NCBI GenBank assembly: GCA_963974215.1
Contig: CAXBBL010000013.1
Location: forward strand, 27,375-91,374
Direction: 5' to 3'
DNA: 64,000 nt
From: Croceimicrobium sp963974215
GTDB taxonomy: Bacteria; Bacteroidota; Bacteroidia; Flavobacteriales; Schleiferiaceae
Numbering within the stretch: position 1 is the first letter of the stretch; each line of letters starts with the position of its first letter. The position numbers and the translations under genes were made by a program. Below the pieces are notes generated by a model. That model had not been told where the DNA came from. It was given only the letters and a program-made list of their open reading frames with translations, and made no database searches. Shown piece after piece: positions 8,210 through 16,885 of this stretch.

Positions 8210-9079
8210 ATGAAAGGAATTATTCTTGCTGGGGGATCTGGAACTAGACTCTATCCTTTAACTAAAACAGTAAGTAAGCAGTTACTACCTGTTTACGATA
8301 AACCAATGATCTATTACCCTTTATCGGTTTTAATGTTATCAGGGATTCGTGAAATCTTAATTATTTCAACTCCATTTGATCTACCCAATTTTAAGAGGCT
8401 TCTAGGAGACGGTAGTGACTATGGTCTAACGTTACATTATGCAGAACAGCCAACACCAGATGGTTTAGCCCAAGCATTTATAATTGGTGAAGAGTTTATA
8501 GGAGAGGAAGACGTATGTTTAGTGCTTGGTGATAATATATTTTATGGTGCAGGATTGCAGGCACTATTATCTTCTGCGGTTGAAACGGTTAGAAATGAAA
8601 AAAAATCAGTTGTTTTTGGTTATTATGTAGATGATCCAGAACGATATGGTGTTGCAGATTTTGATAAAGATGGCAATGTACTTAGCATTGAAGAGAAGCC
8701 TGAAGCGCCTAAGTCTAGCTATGCTGTAGTAGGTTTGTACTTCTATCCTAATTCAGTAATCAAAGTAGCTAAAGATGTAAAACCATCTGAAAGAGGAGAA
8801 TTGGAAATAACCTCAGTAAATCAAGTCTATTTGGAAAAGAAGGAACTTAAACTACAACAGTTAAGTAGAGGCTTTGCATGGCTTGATACAGGGACACATG
8901 AAGCTATGACGGAAGCCACTGAATTTGTCAAAGCGGTAGAAAAAAGAACAAGTTTAAAAATTGCTTGTATAGAGGAAATTGCTTACCGAAAAGGCTTTAT
9001 TTCTAAATCTCAAGTACAAAAAATAGCGAGTTTATATGGTAAAAGCTCCTATGGGGAATATTTAAAAAGCATAGTATGA
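8210..9079 (+). CDS. rmlA: Glucose-1-phosphate thymidylyltransferase
   Basis: Makes dTDP-glucose from glucose-1-phosphate and dTTP. The protein has 289 residues, the family's normal length. The nucleotide-binding signature GGSGTRLYPLT is at 8-18, followed by SKQLLPVYDKPMIYYPL, LVLGDNIFYG and RGFAWLDTGTHEAM. Its last four bases overlap the next start (ATGA), indicating translational coupling to the ketoisomerase genes. The next pathway enzyme, dTDP-glucose 4,6-dehydratase (RmlB), is not encoded in this window and must lie elsewhere. Confidence 0.96.
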   Translation: MKGIILAGGSGTRLYPLTKTVSKQLLPVYDKPMIYYPLSVLMLSGIREILIISTPFDLPNFKRLLGDGSDYGLTLHYAEQPTPDGLAQAFIIGEEFIGEEDVCLVLGDNIFYGAGLQALLSSAVETVRNEKKSVVFGYYVDDPERYGVADFDKDGNVLSIEEKPEAPKSSYAVVGLYFYPNSVIKVAKDVKPSERGELEITSVNQVYLEKKELKLQQLSRGFAWLDTGTHEAMTEATEFVKAVEKRTSLKIACIEEIAYRKGFISKSQVQKIASLYGKSSYGEYLKSIV

Positions 9080-9459
9080 AAATACAAATACTAGAATTCT
9101 CAAAAATTCAAGATCCACGGGGAAACCTAACCTTTTTACAAAAGGGAGCACCTGTTCCTTTTAAAATTCAGAGGGTATTTTGGACATATGATGTGCCTGG
9201 TGGTGAAAGTAGAGGAGGCCATGCGTATGAATCGCAGCATGAAATAATAGTTGCACTCTCTGGTGCTTTTGATGTAGTTACCATGGATTCAGAAGGTAAT
9301 AAGACTAAATTCCATTTAAATCGTTCATATTTTGGATTATATCTACCACCAAAAACTTGGAGACACATGGAAAATTTCAGTACGAATGCACTAAGTCTTC
9401 ATTTAAGTAGTGAAAAATATAGTGAAGCAGATTACATAAGAAATGTCAATAGCATTTAA
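9076..9459 (+). CDS. WxcM/FdtA-like cupin, sugar 3,4-ketoisomerase paralogue 1
   Basis: A 127-residue cupin of the WxcM-like family, which isomerises dTDP-4-keto-6-deoxyglucose to the 3-keto sugar. Family landmarks are DPRGNLTFLQ, YDVPGGESRGGHAYE, LSGAFDV, and YLPPKTWRHMENFS. The usual HAHK metal-free catalytic motif reads HAYE here, so the second His is replaced by Tyr; the neighbour paralogue at 9469 keeps HAHK. It could have changed product stereochemistry, act as a partner subunit, or be weak. It overlaps rmlA by four bases. Confidence 0.85.
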   Translation: MKIQILEFSKIQDPRGNLTFLQKGAPVPFKIQRVFWTYDVPGGESRGGHAYESQHEIIVALSGAFDVVTMDSEGNKTKFHLNRSYFGLYLPPKTWRHMENFSTNALSLHLSSEKYSEADYIRNVNSI

Positions 9460-9468
9460 CTCGCCCAT

Positions 9469-9882
9469 ATGAATAGAAAATCAGTATATCAATGTGAACT
9501 CATCGGGTTGCCTAAGATTGGAGATAGAAATGGCCATATAACTGCTATTAATAATTTTGAAGAGGTTCCTTTTGAGATAAAAAGGTTGTTTTATTTGTAT
9601 GACATCCCGGGTGGTGAATCGAGAGGTGCTCACGCGCACAAAGAGTGTCACCAGTTTTTAATAGCAGCAAGTGGCGCTTTTGAGGTGTTACTAAATGACG
9701 GTAAAATTGAAAGAAGCATTCAACTAAATCGGCCAGATTTAGGCCTACATATTCCACCGGGCATATGGGCCTCTGAAGTTAATTTTTCATCCGGGTCAAT
9801 TTGCCTTGTTTTAGCTTCTCATGAGTATTCTGAGGAAGACTACATAAGGCAGTATTCGGAATTTTTAAATTACACTAAATGA
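9469..9882 (+). CDS. fdtA: FdtA/QdtA-type sugar 3,4-ketoisomerase, paralogue 2
   Basis: A 137-residue WxcM-like cupin with DRNGHITAINN, YDIPGGESRGAHAHKECHQ, SGAFEVLLND, and HIPPGIWASEVNFS. The HAHK motif is intact. It converts dTDP-4-dehydro-6-deoxyglucose to the 3-dehydro form used by the transaminase at 10431. Fuc3N-type (FdtA) versus Qui3N-type (QdtA) stereochemistry cannot be decided from sequence alone. It overlaps the acetyltransferase by four bases. Confidence 0.88.
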   Translation: MNRKSVYQCELIGLPKIGDRNGHITAINNFEEVPFEIKRLFYLYDIPGGESRGAHAHKECHQFLIAASGAFEVLLNDGKIERSIQLNRPDLGLHIPPGIWASEVNFSSGSICLVLASHEYSEEDYIRQYSEFLNYTK

Positions 9883-10427
9883 TACATCCATTGGCAGATT
9901 GCCAAAGCAGTAAAATTGGAGAGAACACCTCTGTCTGGCAATATGCAGTGATTCTTTCAGGGGCTAAATTAGGCTCGAATTGCAATATAAATTGTCATTC
10001 ATTTATTGAAAATGACGTTATAATAGGCGATAATGTAACGGTGAAAAGTGGCGTTTATATTTGGGACGGTTTACGCATTGGTGATAATGTATTCATAGGC
10101 CCATCCGTAACTTTTACTAATGATTTAATGCCTCGCTCTAAACAGAGAGTCGAATTTGTCAGAACAACTTTGGAGGAGGGGTGCTCACTGGGAGCAAACA
10201 GCTCAATATTAGCAGGCGTAACTATTGGTAAATTTTCAATGGTTGGGATGGCATCAGTAGTTGTTAAAGATGTTCCAGCTTACGCTATTGTTTATGGAAA
10301 CCCAGCTAAAATAATGGGCTGGATAGATTTTAAAGGAAATAGACTTAAGCCTGTAGATAATGAAAGGTGGTTATCTGTTGAAGGGGATAGTTTTATAGTT
10401 GAAAATAATGTACTTAGAAAAGTTTGA
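9879..10427 (+). CDS. Left-handed beta-helix N-acetyltransferase (FdtC-like)
   Basis: A 182-residue hexapeptide-repeat protein (repeats such as IGENTSVWQYAVI, LGSNCNINCHSFI, IGDNVTVKSGVYI, IGDNVFIGPSVTF, LGANSSILAGVTI). Fits the WxcM N-terminal/FdtC group that acetylates the 3-amino group of dTDP-3-amino-3,6-dideoxyhexose from acetyl-CoA. Context supports this: ketoisomerases lie upstream and the transaminase follows after three bases. It is related to, but clearly distinct from, the WbpD-like enzyme at 40134. Confidence 0.88.
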   Translation: MIHPLADCQSSKIGENTSVWQYAVILSGAKLGSNCNINCHSFIENDVIIGDNVTVKSGVYIWDGLRIGDNVFIGPSVTFTNDLMPRSKQRVEFVRTTLEEGCSLGANSSILAGVTIGKFSMVGMASVVVKDVPAYAIVYGNPAKIMGWIDFKGNRLKPVDNERWLSVEGDSFIVENNVLRKV

Positions 10428-10430
10428 CCA

Positions 10431-11537
10431 ATGGATAAAATACCTTTTTTCTCTTTTGATAAGAGAAATTCAGACCTGCGAAGTGAGACCTTAAAAGTTT
10501 TTGAGGAATTTTTTGATAGCAAGTGGTACGTTCTCGGGAAATCGACTGATGATTTTGAGAAATCCTTTGCTATTTTTAATGAGGTCAAATATGCAGTGGG
10601 TGTAGGAAGTGGTTTGGATGCATTACATTTAGCGTTAAAAGCCCTTGGTATCAAAGAAGGGGATGAAGTAATTGTCCCTTCTAATACTTACATTGCTTCA
10701 GTTTTATCTATTTCTTTTACAGGAGCAAAACCTGTTTTTGTGGAACCTAGATTTGAAACTGCAAACATTAACCCAGAACTAATTAGAGCAGCCGTTACAA
10801 CCAAGACCAAAGCGATTATGCCCGTGCATTTGTATGGTCAAGCTTGTGAGATGAATGAAATAATGGCTATAGCAAAAGAGTTTAATCTATATGTTATAGA
10901 GGACAACGCCCAATCACAAGGAGCGAGGCATAATGGGAAAATCACAGGTTCCTTTGGGGAAATTAATGCTACAAGTTTCTACCCTACCAAGAATCTTGGG
11001 GCTCTCGGTGAGGCAGGAGCAGTTACCACGAATAATGAAGATTTAGCGCAAACTGTAAAGAGCCTAAGGAATTATGGATCTTCCCAGCGCTATTACAACG
11101 AAATCATAGGTTACAATAATCGAATTGATGAGTTTGAAGCGGCTTTCCTGAATCTTGCTCTAAAGCGACTTGATTCTTGGAATGAAGAGCGTGCAAAACT
11201 AGCGGAGGAGTATAAAAAAAGGCTTAAGGATATTAAAAGAGTTGAGCTCTTTGAGTGCGCTCAAGGCTCCACCACCGTAAATCACTTATTTGTAGTTAAA
11301 GCTTCAAACCGGGATAAATTACGCAATGAACTTGCCGAATTAGGTATTGGCACACAAATACATTACCCAGTGCCTCCTCACTTGCAAAAGGCTTATCATG
11401 AACTAGGCTTTAAGGAAGGGGATTTTAAATTAGCCGAAAAGCTATCTCAGGAAGTATTGAGTTTGCCAATTTGGCTGGGAATGGAAATAGACATGGTAGA
11501 TAAAGTCTGTCAAGCGATAGCAAGCTCAAAATCATGA
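10431..11537 (+). CDS. fdtB: dTDP-3-keto-6-deoxyhexose transaminase (DegT/DnrJ/EryC1)
   Basis: PLP-dependent sugar aminotransferase of 368 residues, type I fold. Substrate and PLP landmarks are VGVGSGLDALHLALKALGI, VIVPSNTYIAS, VHLYGQ, VIEDNAQSQGA, and Lys187 in SFYPTKNLGALGEAG. This is the FdtB/QdtB subgroup that aminates C3 of the dTDP-3-keto sugar using glutamate. With the acetyltransferase it yields dTDP-Fuc3NAc or dTDP-Qui3NAc. Overlaps the sulfotransferase by four bases. Confidence 0.92.
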   Translation: MDKIPFFSFDKRNSDLRSETLKVFEEFFDSKWYVLGKSTDDFEKSFAIFNEVKYAVGVGSGLDALHLALKALGIKEGDEVIVPSNTYIASVLSISFTGAKPVFVEPRFETANINPELIRAAVTTKTKAIMPVHLYGQACEMNEIMAIAKEFNLYVIEDNAQSQGARHNGKITGSFGEINATSFYPTKNLGALGEAGAVTTNNEDLAQTVKSLRNYGSSQRYYNEIIGYNNRIDEFEAAFLNLALKRLDSWNEERAKLAEEYKKRLKDIKRVELFECAQGSTTVNHLFVVKASNRDKLRNELAELGIGTQIHYPVPPHLQKAYHELGFKEGDFKLAEKLSQEVLSLPIWLGMEIDMVDKVCQAIASSKS

Positions 11538-12430
11538 ATAAACCCAATTTATTCATAGCTGGCTTCCCCAAATGTGGCTCTAGTGCCTTACACAAAATGA
11601 TTAGCCAACATTCGGAGATATATGGTGAATCGTTCAAAGAAACTCAAACATATACATTGGATCGAAAATATAGAGATCGATTTAATCCAAGTTTTAAGTT
11701 TTCCTATCCAAATCTTTATTCATCGGCTAAGGGCGAAAAGTATCTTCTAGATTCAAGTACCAGTTATTCAGTCAACCTAAAAGCAATACGAAGAATAAAC
11801 AAGGATTCACCTCAAGCTAAATTTATCTACGTGGTAAGGGATCCCTTGGATCGATTAATTTCACACTATCGCTGGATGGCAAGTTTGGGTTTCGTTGAAA
11901 AAAGGTTTCAAGATGAGATTATGTCAGACTTAAAGTATCAGTATAATGATCAGGTTCAGTATTGGGGAAATTATAAAAACTATGTTTATCATGGAAGTTA
12001 TGGTTTTCACCTTGAAAATTTATTTTCAGTTGTCGATCGATCTAGGGTTTACATTGTAAACTATAAATCGCTTAAGGACAATTATCTAGATGTTGTTAAG
12101 GGTATTTTTACTTTTCTAGATCTTGAACAAGAATCTGTCACTCAGGTAATTTCAAACTCAACCAAAAAGAGCTTTTCACCAAAACAAAGAAGTATTGTAG
12201 ATAGGTTAAAATACCGCGCATCTAGGTTGAAAGCGCAAATAAAAAGTCAGCCAGTTTCACCAAAAATCAAACGCCCTTTAAAGGATGTTTCTTCAATTAA
12301 CCTAGATGAGACCTTCTTTTTAAAAGACATCTTGACAAAAGAAATTTCAAAGTGCGAAAGTCTTGGTATTTCAACTGAGTCTTGGGCAAATACCCGTGCA
12401 GTCGCTTCCGGTTCTTTTGGAATTGTTTAG
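11534..12430 (+). CDS. Sulfotransferase (carbohydrate/heparan type)
   Basis: A 298-residue PAPS-dependent sulfotransferase. The 5'-phosphosulfate loop is AGFPKCGSSALHKMIS (9-24); the 3'-phosphate site is VRDPLDRLISHYRWM, with Arg102 and Ser110. The central GSYGFHLENLF and VYIVNYKSLKDN match the sulfotransferase 1/heparan type. No signal peptide, so it probably works in the cytosol on lipid-linked repeat units or nucleotide sugars. It is translationally coupled to the aminosugar genes and directly precedes Wzx. Confidence 0.87.
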   Translation: MNKPNLFIAGFPKCGSSALHKMISQHSEIYGESFKETQTYTLDRKYRDRFNPSFKFSYPNLYSSAKGEKYLLDSSTSYSVNLKAIRRINKDSPQAKFIYVVRDPLDRLISHYRWMASLGFVEKRFQDEIMSDLKYQYNDQVQYWGNYKNYVYHGSYGFHLENLFSVVDRSRVYIVNYKSLKDNYLDVVKGIFTFLDLEQESVTQVISNSTKKSFSPKQRSIVDRLKYRASRLKAQIKSQPVSPKIKRPLKDVSSINLDETFFLKDILTKEISKCESLGISTESWANTRAVASGSFGIV

Positions 12431-12445
12431 CATCAAAATTGTTCA

Positions 12446-13912
12446 ATGAATTCTAATAAGGATTTAAGAAGTCAGGCCATTGGAGGTATTAAATGGAATG
12501 GTCTATCCCAAGGTTTAACTCAGTTTTCATCTTTTGGCTTAGCCATAGTATTGATGAACTTACTAAATCCGGAGGACTTTGGACTGGTCGCTATGGTGAC
12601 TGTTATATCTAACTTTTTTGGTGTATTGACAAAATCTGGCCTCGGGGTTTCTCTAATTCACAAGGATGAAATTGATGCCAAGGATCATAGTACAGTGTTT
12701 TTTGCTAGCTTGACGTTCGGCTTAGTCTTAGCTGCGATACTTTTTTTTAGTGGATCTTTTTTGGCAGACTTTTATGGGGAGCCAGAAGTGGATGCGATTG
12801 CCAAATGGTTAAGCTTACCAATAATTTTTATTTCAGTAGGTACAATTCCAGGCAATTTGCTAGTTAGGAACATGGAATATGATAAGTCTTTTTACGTAAC
12901 CTTGGCGGCTATTGTAACTTCTTATCCATTGGCTTTTATTTTGGCTTTCAAAGGTTTTGGACTTTACAGTTTAGTGATTCAAAGGGTGGTGGAGTCTTTT
13001 GTTTACGCGGTTGGCAATTTTATTGTATCAAAAGTAAAACTAGTTTATTTTTTTTCACCTAAGTTACTTAGAGAGCATTTAAGTTTTGGACTACCCTTAT
13101 TAGGATCTAAAACTTCTATATATTGGGTAAACAGTTTTGATAATTTTATAATTGGCTCAATAATGGGGCCAGCGAGTTTGGGTATATATAGCCGAGGTTT
13201 TGCGTTGGCAGTAATACCATCACAGAAAATTGGCTTTACGCTTTCAACGGTTATCCTGTCCTCCTTTGCTAGGATTAAAAAGGAGAAAATCCGAGTCGAA
13301 AAAAATTATGTATTGCTAATAAATCTCATACTATTTGTTATAGTACCTTTTTTTATAATTATTGCAGCAAGTTCTTCAGAAATCATTACGATCATCGCAA
13401 ACGAAGAAAAATGGAAGGAAACGGGCCCCATTTTGAGTGCACTAACCATGGTGGGCTTTGCAAAACTATTACTACAGGTAACTCATAATTTCTTGAATTC
13501 TCAAGGTTTATCTAAATTTGATTTCAACCTAAATTTGGGATATTCAATCATAATTATTATTTGCTTTGTTTCCTTGGCTAATTATAACCTTTTGACTTTT
13601 TCAGTTGGCTATGGTGTAGTTTCAATTCTTGGTGCTGTGATATGGATGATTTTAGCTTTAAAGCATTTAAAGTTCAATTCCTTGCAAGTAATTTTTAATT
13701 TAATTTTCAAAATCTTCTTGGCTATTGTAATTAGTTTCGTTTTACATTATTTTAAGGGACTTGCAGCTTTTAATGTGTATTTGAGTTTTATATTGACTAT
13801 TATATCAGTATGTATTTTATGGTTTTCTTTAAATATTTTAATAATACAAAATGACCGGGTCTTAGTGAAAATGATTATTGATTCAGTCTTGTTAAAATGG
13901 AAAAAGTTGTAA
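12446..13912 (+). CDS. wzx: Wzx-type lipid-linked oligosaccharide flippase
   Basis: An integral membrane protein of 488 residues in the MOP superfamily. It opens with GGIKWNGLSQGLTQFSSFGL and NLLNPEDFGLVAMVTVISNF, characteristic of the WzxC/Tua-B polysaccharide transporter group, and has about 12-14 hydrophobic segments. It moves undecaprenyl-PP-linked repeat units across the inner membrane. The last 16 bases overlap the next sulfotransferase gene. Confidence 0.92.
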   Translation: MNSNKDLRSQAIGGIKWNGLSQGLTQFSSFGLAIVLMNLLNPEDFGLVAMVTVISNFFGVLTKSGLGVSLIHKDEIDAKDHSTVFFASLTFGLVLAAILFFSGSFLADFYGEPEVDAIAKWLSLPIIFISVGTIPGNLLVRNMEYDKSFYVTLAAIVTSYPLAFILAFKGFGLYSLVIQRVVESFVYAVGNFIVSKVKLVYFFSPKLLREHLSFGLPLLGSKTSIYWVNSFDNFIIGSIMGPASLGIYSRGFALAVIPSQKIGFTLSTVILSSFARIKKEKIRVEKNYVLLINLILFVIVPFFIIIAASSSEIITIIANEEKWKETGPILSALTMVGFAKLLLQVTHNFLNSQGLSKFDFNLNLGYSIIIIICFVSLANYNLLTFSVGYGVVSILGAVIWMILALKHLKFNSLQVIFNLIFKIFLAIVISFVLHYFKGLAAFNVYLSFILTIISVCILWFSLNILIIQNDRVLVKMIIDSVLLKWKKL

Positions 13913-14763
13913 TTAATATTGGTGGATGTATCAGGAGTGGAACTACGCTTTTAAACCTGATCTTGGGAAATCAATCTAATGTTTTAGCTTTAGGAGAAAT
14001 TAAAGCTTTCTTTTATCCTAACCGAAAGCAACATCTCTTCGATAGGAAAAATTTGATTGCGTCCGATGATCGCTGGCAGAAGATTTATGATGGGGGGCTA
14101 GAGAATTTTTACGACAATCTTTTTCAATATTTTAAGGAGTACGATGTCTTTATTGATAGCTCCAAGGATCCTCTATGGTATTCGAGAATGGAAGCAGCCA
14201 ATCCCGAGGTAAGCTTCAAGAGTGTTCTCATTTACAAACATCCAAAAGATATGGTGCGCTCCCTGCAAAAACGAGGAGTGAGTAACTATAAGAAGCTGGT
14301 AAAGAATTACTACAGCGATTATTTCCAGATTTACCAGGGTACATTCTTCGTAATTTCATTATACGAATTGTTACAGGATGATTCGGTATTAAAAGCTTTA
14401 TGTGAATACACCGGATTGGAGTACAGAGAAGATCGACGCTGTTATTGGCTCAATAAGAATTCTGTGAATTTTCATGGCAGCGATACAGCACGTTCCAACA
14501 CAAAGCTTCTTCCAGAAGGCACGCCTTTTAGTCAGGAGGACTTAAAAAGCCTGCGTGATTCAGACTTAAAAGGCTGGTACAGATTGTATAAGACTCTATC
14601 GTCTAATCGAATAATTGATAATCAAAAGCTGGATGGCTTGCAAATCCTAAATCGTTTCCTTTGCATTGCGCAAAAAGAACTCAGTGAAAGGGTGTTTAAG
14701 TTGAGATTATGGATACGAGATTACATCATGGATCGCAAATGGATAAAAGCTTATGAAAGGTAG
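13897..14763 (+). CDS. Second sulfotransferase-family protein
   Basis: A 288-residue P-loop protein. IGGCIRSGTTLLNLIL (8-23) fits the PAPS-binding loop; FIDSSKDPLWYSRM and IYKHPKDMVRSLQKRG correspond to the 3'-phosphate site region. It is only distantly like the sulfotransferase at 11534, so it likely acts on another position or residue. The start ATG 13897 lies inside the end of wzx and the gene end overlaps the GT2 gene by 11 bases, so the three are tightly coupled. A different PAPS- or P-loop-dependent modification is possible. Confidence 0.78.
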   Translation: MEKVVINIGGCIRSGTTLLNLILGNQSNVLALGEIKAFFYPNRKQHLFDRKNLIASDDRWQKIYDGGLENFYDNLFQYFKEYDVFIDSSKDPLWYSRMEAANPEVSFKSVLIYKHPKDMVRSLQKRGVSNYKKLVKNYYSDYFQIYQGTFFVISLYELLQDDSVLKALCEYTGLEYREDRRCYWLNKNSVNFHGSDTARSNTKLLPEGTPFSQEDLKSLRDSDLKGWYRLYKTLSSNRIIDNQKLDGLQILNRFLCIAQKELSERVFKLRLWIRDYIMDRKWIKAYER

Positions 14764-15667
14764 ACCTTACTTTACAATTTTCACCCCCTGTTATAATTCG
14801 GAGCAATTTATTCAGAGAGTCTATGAAAGCTTATGTGAGCAAGAGTTTAAGGACTTCGAATGGCTTTTAGTAGAGGATTGTTCGACTGATGATACTCTAG
14901 AAATCCTTAAAGGGTTTCAGGGAAAAGGCAATTTAAATGTTACAATTATTAAAAATGAAACTAACCAGTTTCTTAGTGAAAATTTCAATATAGCTGTTGC
15001 ACAAGCTCAAGGGGAATTTTTCATTCCCTTGGGGCACGATGATCGTTTTCATGATGAGAAAGGCCTACAATTGATTTGGGAAGAATGCGAGAAAATCGTG
15101 GATAATGAAAAAGTAGCTGGCGTTTGGACCAAATGTATAACTCAGAGCGGAAAGCTAGTGGGAAAGGATGGTCCGGCGGATTATGAGATCGCCAATTTCT
15201 TTGACGTATTCGAAAAGTATGTATGGCAAGTAGAATGGTTCCCATGTTACAAAACGGACATCTTAAAAGATTATCCATTTTATACGGATCAACTGCGTTA
15301 CTACCCTGAAGGATTAGTTTGGGGACGTATTGCCAAAAAGTATGAACTCTTATTTAGCAGCAAGGTAACTCGCACTTACTTTGTGAATGAAAATGCTAAT
15401 GCCCTTACAAAGCGTTCAAGAAGCCAAGTGGCACAGGCTGTTGTGGAGCAGCAGAAAGTGTGGATTAATGATTTTCTTCAAGAAGCTGATTTTTCGTTCA
15501 AGTTCAGGGTTCGTATGGTACTCAGCTATACATTACATTCTGTAATTTTAAAAATTAAGTATTCAAATGTTGTTTTAGATCTTAAGCCACTGAAGTACAG
15601 GGTTGCTGCGTCTGTGTTATTTCCTTTAGTAGTATTAGCTTCCCGGTTAAAGTTGGTAAAGACTTAA
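14753..15667 (+). CDS. Family 2 glycosyltransferase
   Basis: A 304-residue GT-A protein: FTIFTPCYNSEQFIQRVYES, VEDCSTDDTLEIL, and the region around LGHDDRFHDEKG, which gives the DxD-like metal site. The C-terminal 60 residues contain an amphipathic, weakly hydrophobic stretch (LFPLVVLASRLKL) that may bind the membrane. It adds one sugar to the lipid-linked repeat unit; donor unknown. Confidence 0.9.
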   Translation: MKGRPYFTIFTPCYNSEQFIQRVYESLCEQEFKDFEWLLVEDCSTDDTLEILKGFQGKGNLNVTIIKNETNQFLSENFNIAVAQAQGEFFIPLGHDDRFHDEKGLQLIWEECEKIVDNEKVAGVWTKCITQSGKLVGKDGPADYEIANFFDVFEKYVWQVEWFPCYKTDILKDYPFYTDQLRYYPEGLVWGRIAKKYELLFSSKVTRTYFVNENANALTKRSRSQVAQAVVEQQKVWINDFLQEADFSFKFRVRMVLSYTLHSVILKIKYSNVVLDLKPLKYRVAASVLFPLVVLASRLKLVKT

Positions 15668-15680
15668 TGGGAACCGCTGA

Positions 15681-16877
15681 ATGAATAATTATAATAAAAC
15701 TCAAGGATTTTTAGAAGGATTACTTTATATAATTGCCCCCTTTTTAGGCTTCTATAAATTTATTGTAAAGTTAAGGATGCCATCCAAGTTAGGATTTATA
15801 GTATTAGCAGTTCATCTTGGAGCCTCATTCTACCACTTTTCTGACACAGCAGATTTTAACACCTCTTTTCAAAGACTTGATCGTTTTGATGGCTCATTTT
15901 TAGGCATAGTTCTAGGTTTGTTAAGTGGTAGCGATGTCGATATATTAGAAAACCTGATTTATTTATTTGTTAGTGTAACTGGAGGAGATCATCAATTTTT
16001 AGTTTTGGTATTCATTGTCATTAATGCCCTTCTCTTCTACAATTTATGTAAATGGGTACTTCCTAATGTTAGTTATGGAGTTTGGTGGACCTATGTATTA
16101 TTGTTACTTTTTCTTTTTAGTATTCATCCCTTAATGTACGTAAATCAGTTTAGGTTCTACACAGGGTCAATGTTACTGGTTTATGGTACTTATCAATATT
16201 TAAAAAGTGGAAGAGTTAGAGACCTTTGGTTGTTTATATTTTTAGCCGGACTAACTCACTTTTCTTTATTCATTTTTGTTTTTGTCCCAATCTTTAACAA
16301 GTTAATAAGGCAGCGAAATAGTTTAGCCTATGTAATCGTTTTGACTTGTTTAATTTTAGGACAAAGTTTTGAGTCAATTGTGTCATTAATAGACTTGGGG
16401 CATGCAGGATTGAATGAAAGAATTTCCGACTATACCGGGGAGATAGGAGTGAACTTACGAGAGAGCTTGACTAATAGAGTTTGGTATGCAGTGTGGTTAA
16501 AAAAGATCATCTTGTTGATGCTTACATGGATTGGTCTCAGGTCACTTAATAGTCATAAAGAGATTAAGTTGAAATTAGTACTTTCTCTGGCAATAGCATT
16601 TGCATCTGTAATTTTCTTAGCTTTTGAGTTTTCTATGTCTTTTAGGTTTGATCATTTTGGTATTTTCTTGCTGTCATTTTTACTGATTCAAATAAATTTG
16701 AATCACAAGTTTAAAGTATGGAAACTGGCTTTACTACCTTTAATCGTAATATTCTTAGGGATACAGATTAAATCATTCCTAGGCATGTTAGATACTTATT
16801 GGTTTTTCTCGAATCCTATATACGAGTTATTGATCCCTAAGGATGGTACTTTAAGTGACTTAATTAACAGAACTTAA
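15681..16877 (+). CDS. wzy: EpsG-like Wzy polysaccharide polymerase
   Basis: A 398-residue membrane protein with about ten transmembrane segments (for example LGFIVLAVHLGASFYHF and LLLLFLFSIHPLMYVNQFRF). The NQFRFYTGSMLLVYGTYQYL motif after a periplasmic loop is typical of the EpsG/Wzy group. It is the only Wzy candidate in the locus, which fits its position between glycosyltransferases and after wzx. It polymerises flipped repeat units at the periplasmic face. Confidence 0.82.
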   Translation: MNNYNKTQGFLEGLLYIIAPFLGFYKFIVKLRMPSKLGFIVLAVHLGASFYHFSDTADFNTSFQRLDRFDGSFLGIVLGLLSGSDVDILENLIYLFVSVTGGDHQFLVLVFIVINALLFYNLCKWVLPNVSYGVWWTYVLLLLFLFSIHPLMYVNQFRFYTGSMLLVYGTYQYLKSGRVRDLWLFIFLAGLTHFSLFIFVFVPIFNKLIRQRNSLAYVIVLTCLILGQSFESIVSLIDLGHAGLNERISDYTGEIGVNLRESLTNRVWYAVWLKKIILLMLTWIGLRSLNSHKEIKLKLVLSLAIAFASVIFLAFEFSMSFRFDHFGIFLLSFLLIQINLNHKFKVWKLALLPLIVIFLGIQIKSFLGMLDTYWFFSNPIYELLIPKDGTLSDLINRT

Positions 16878-16885
16878 GAATCTCG

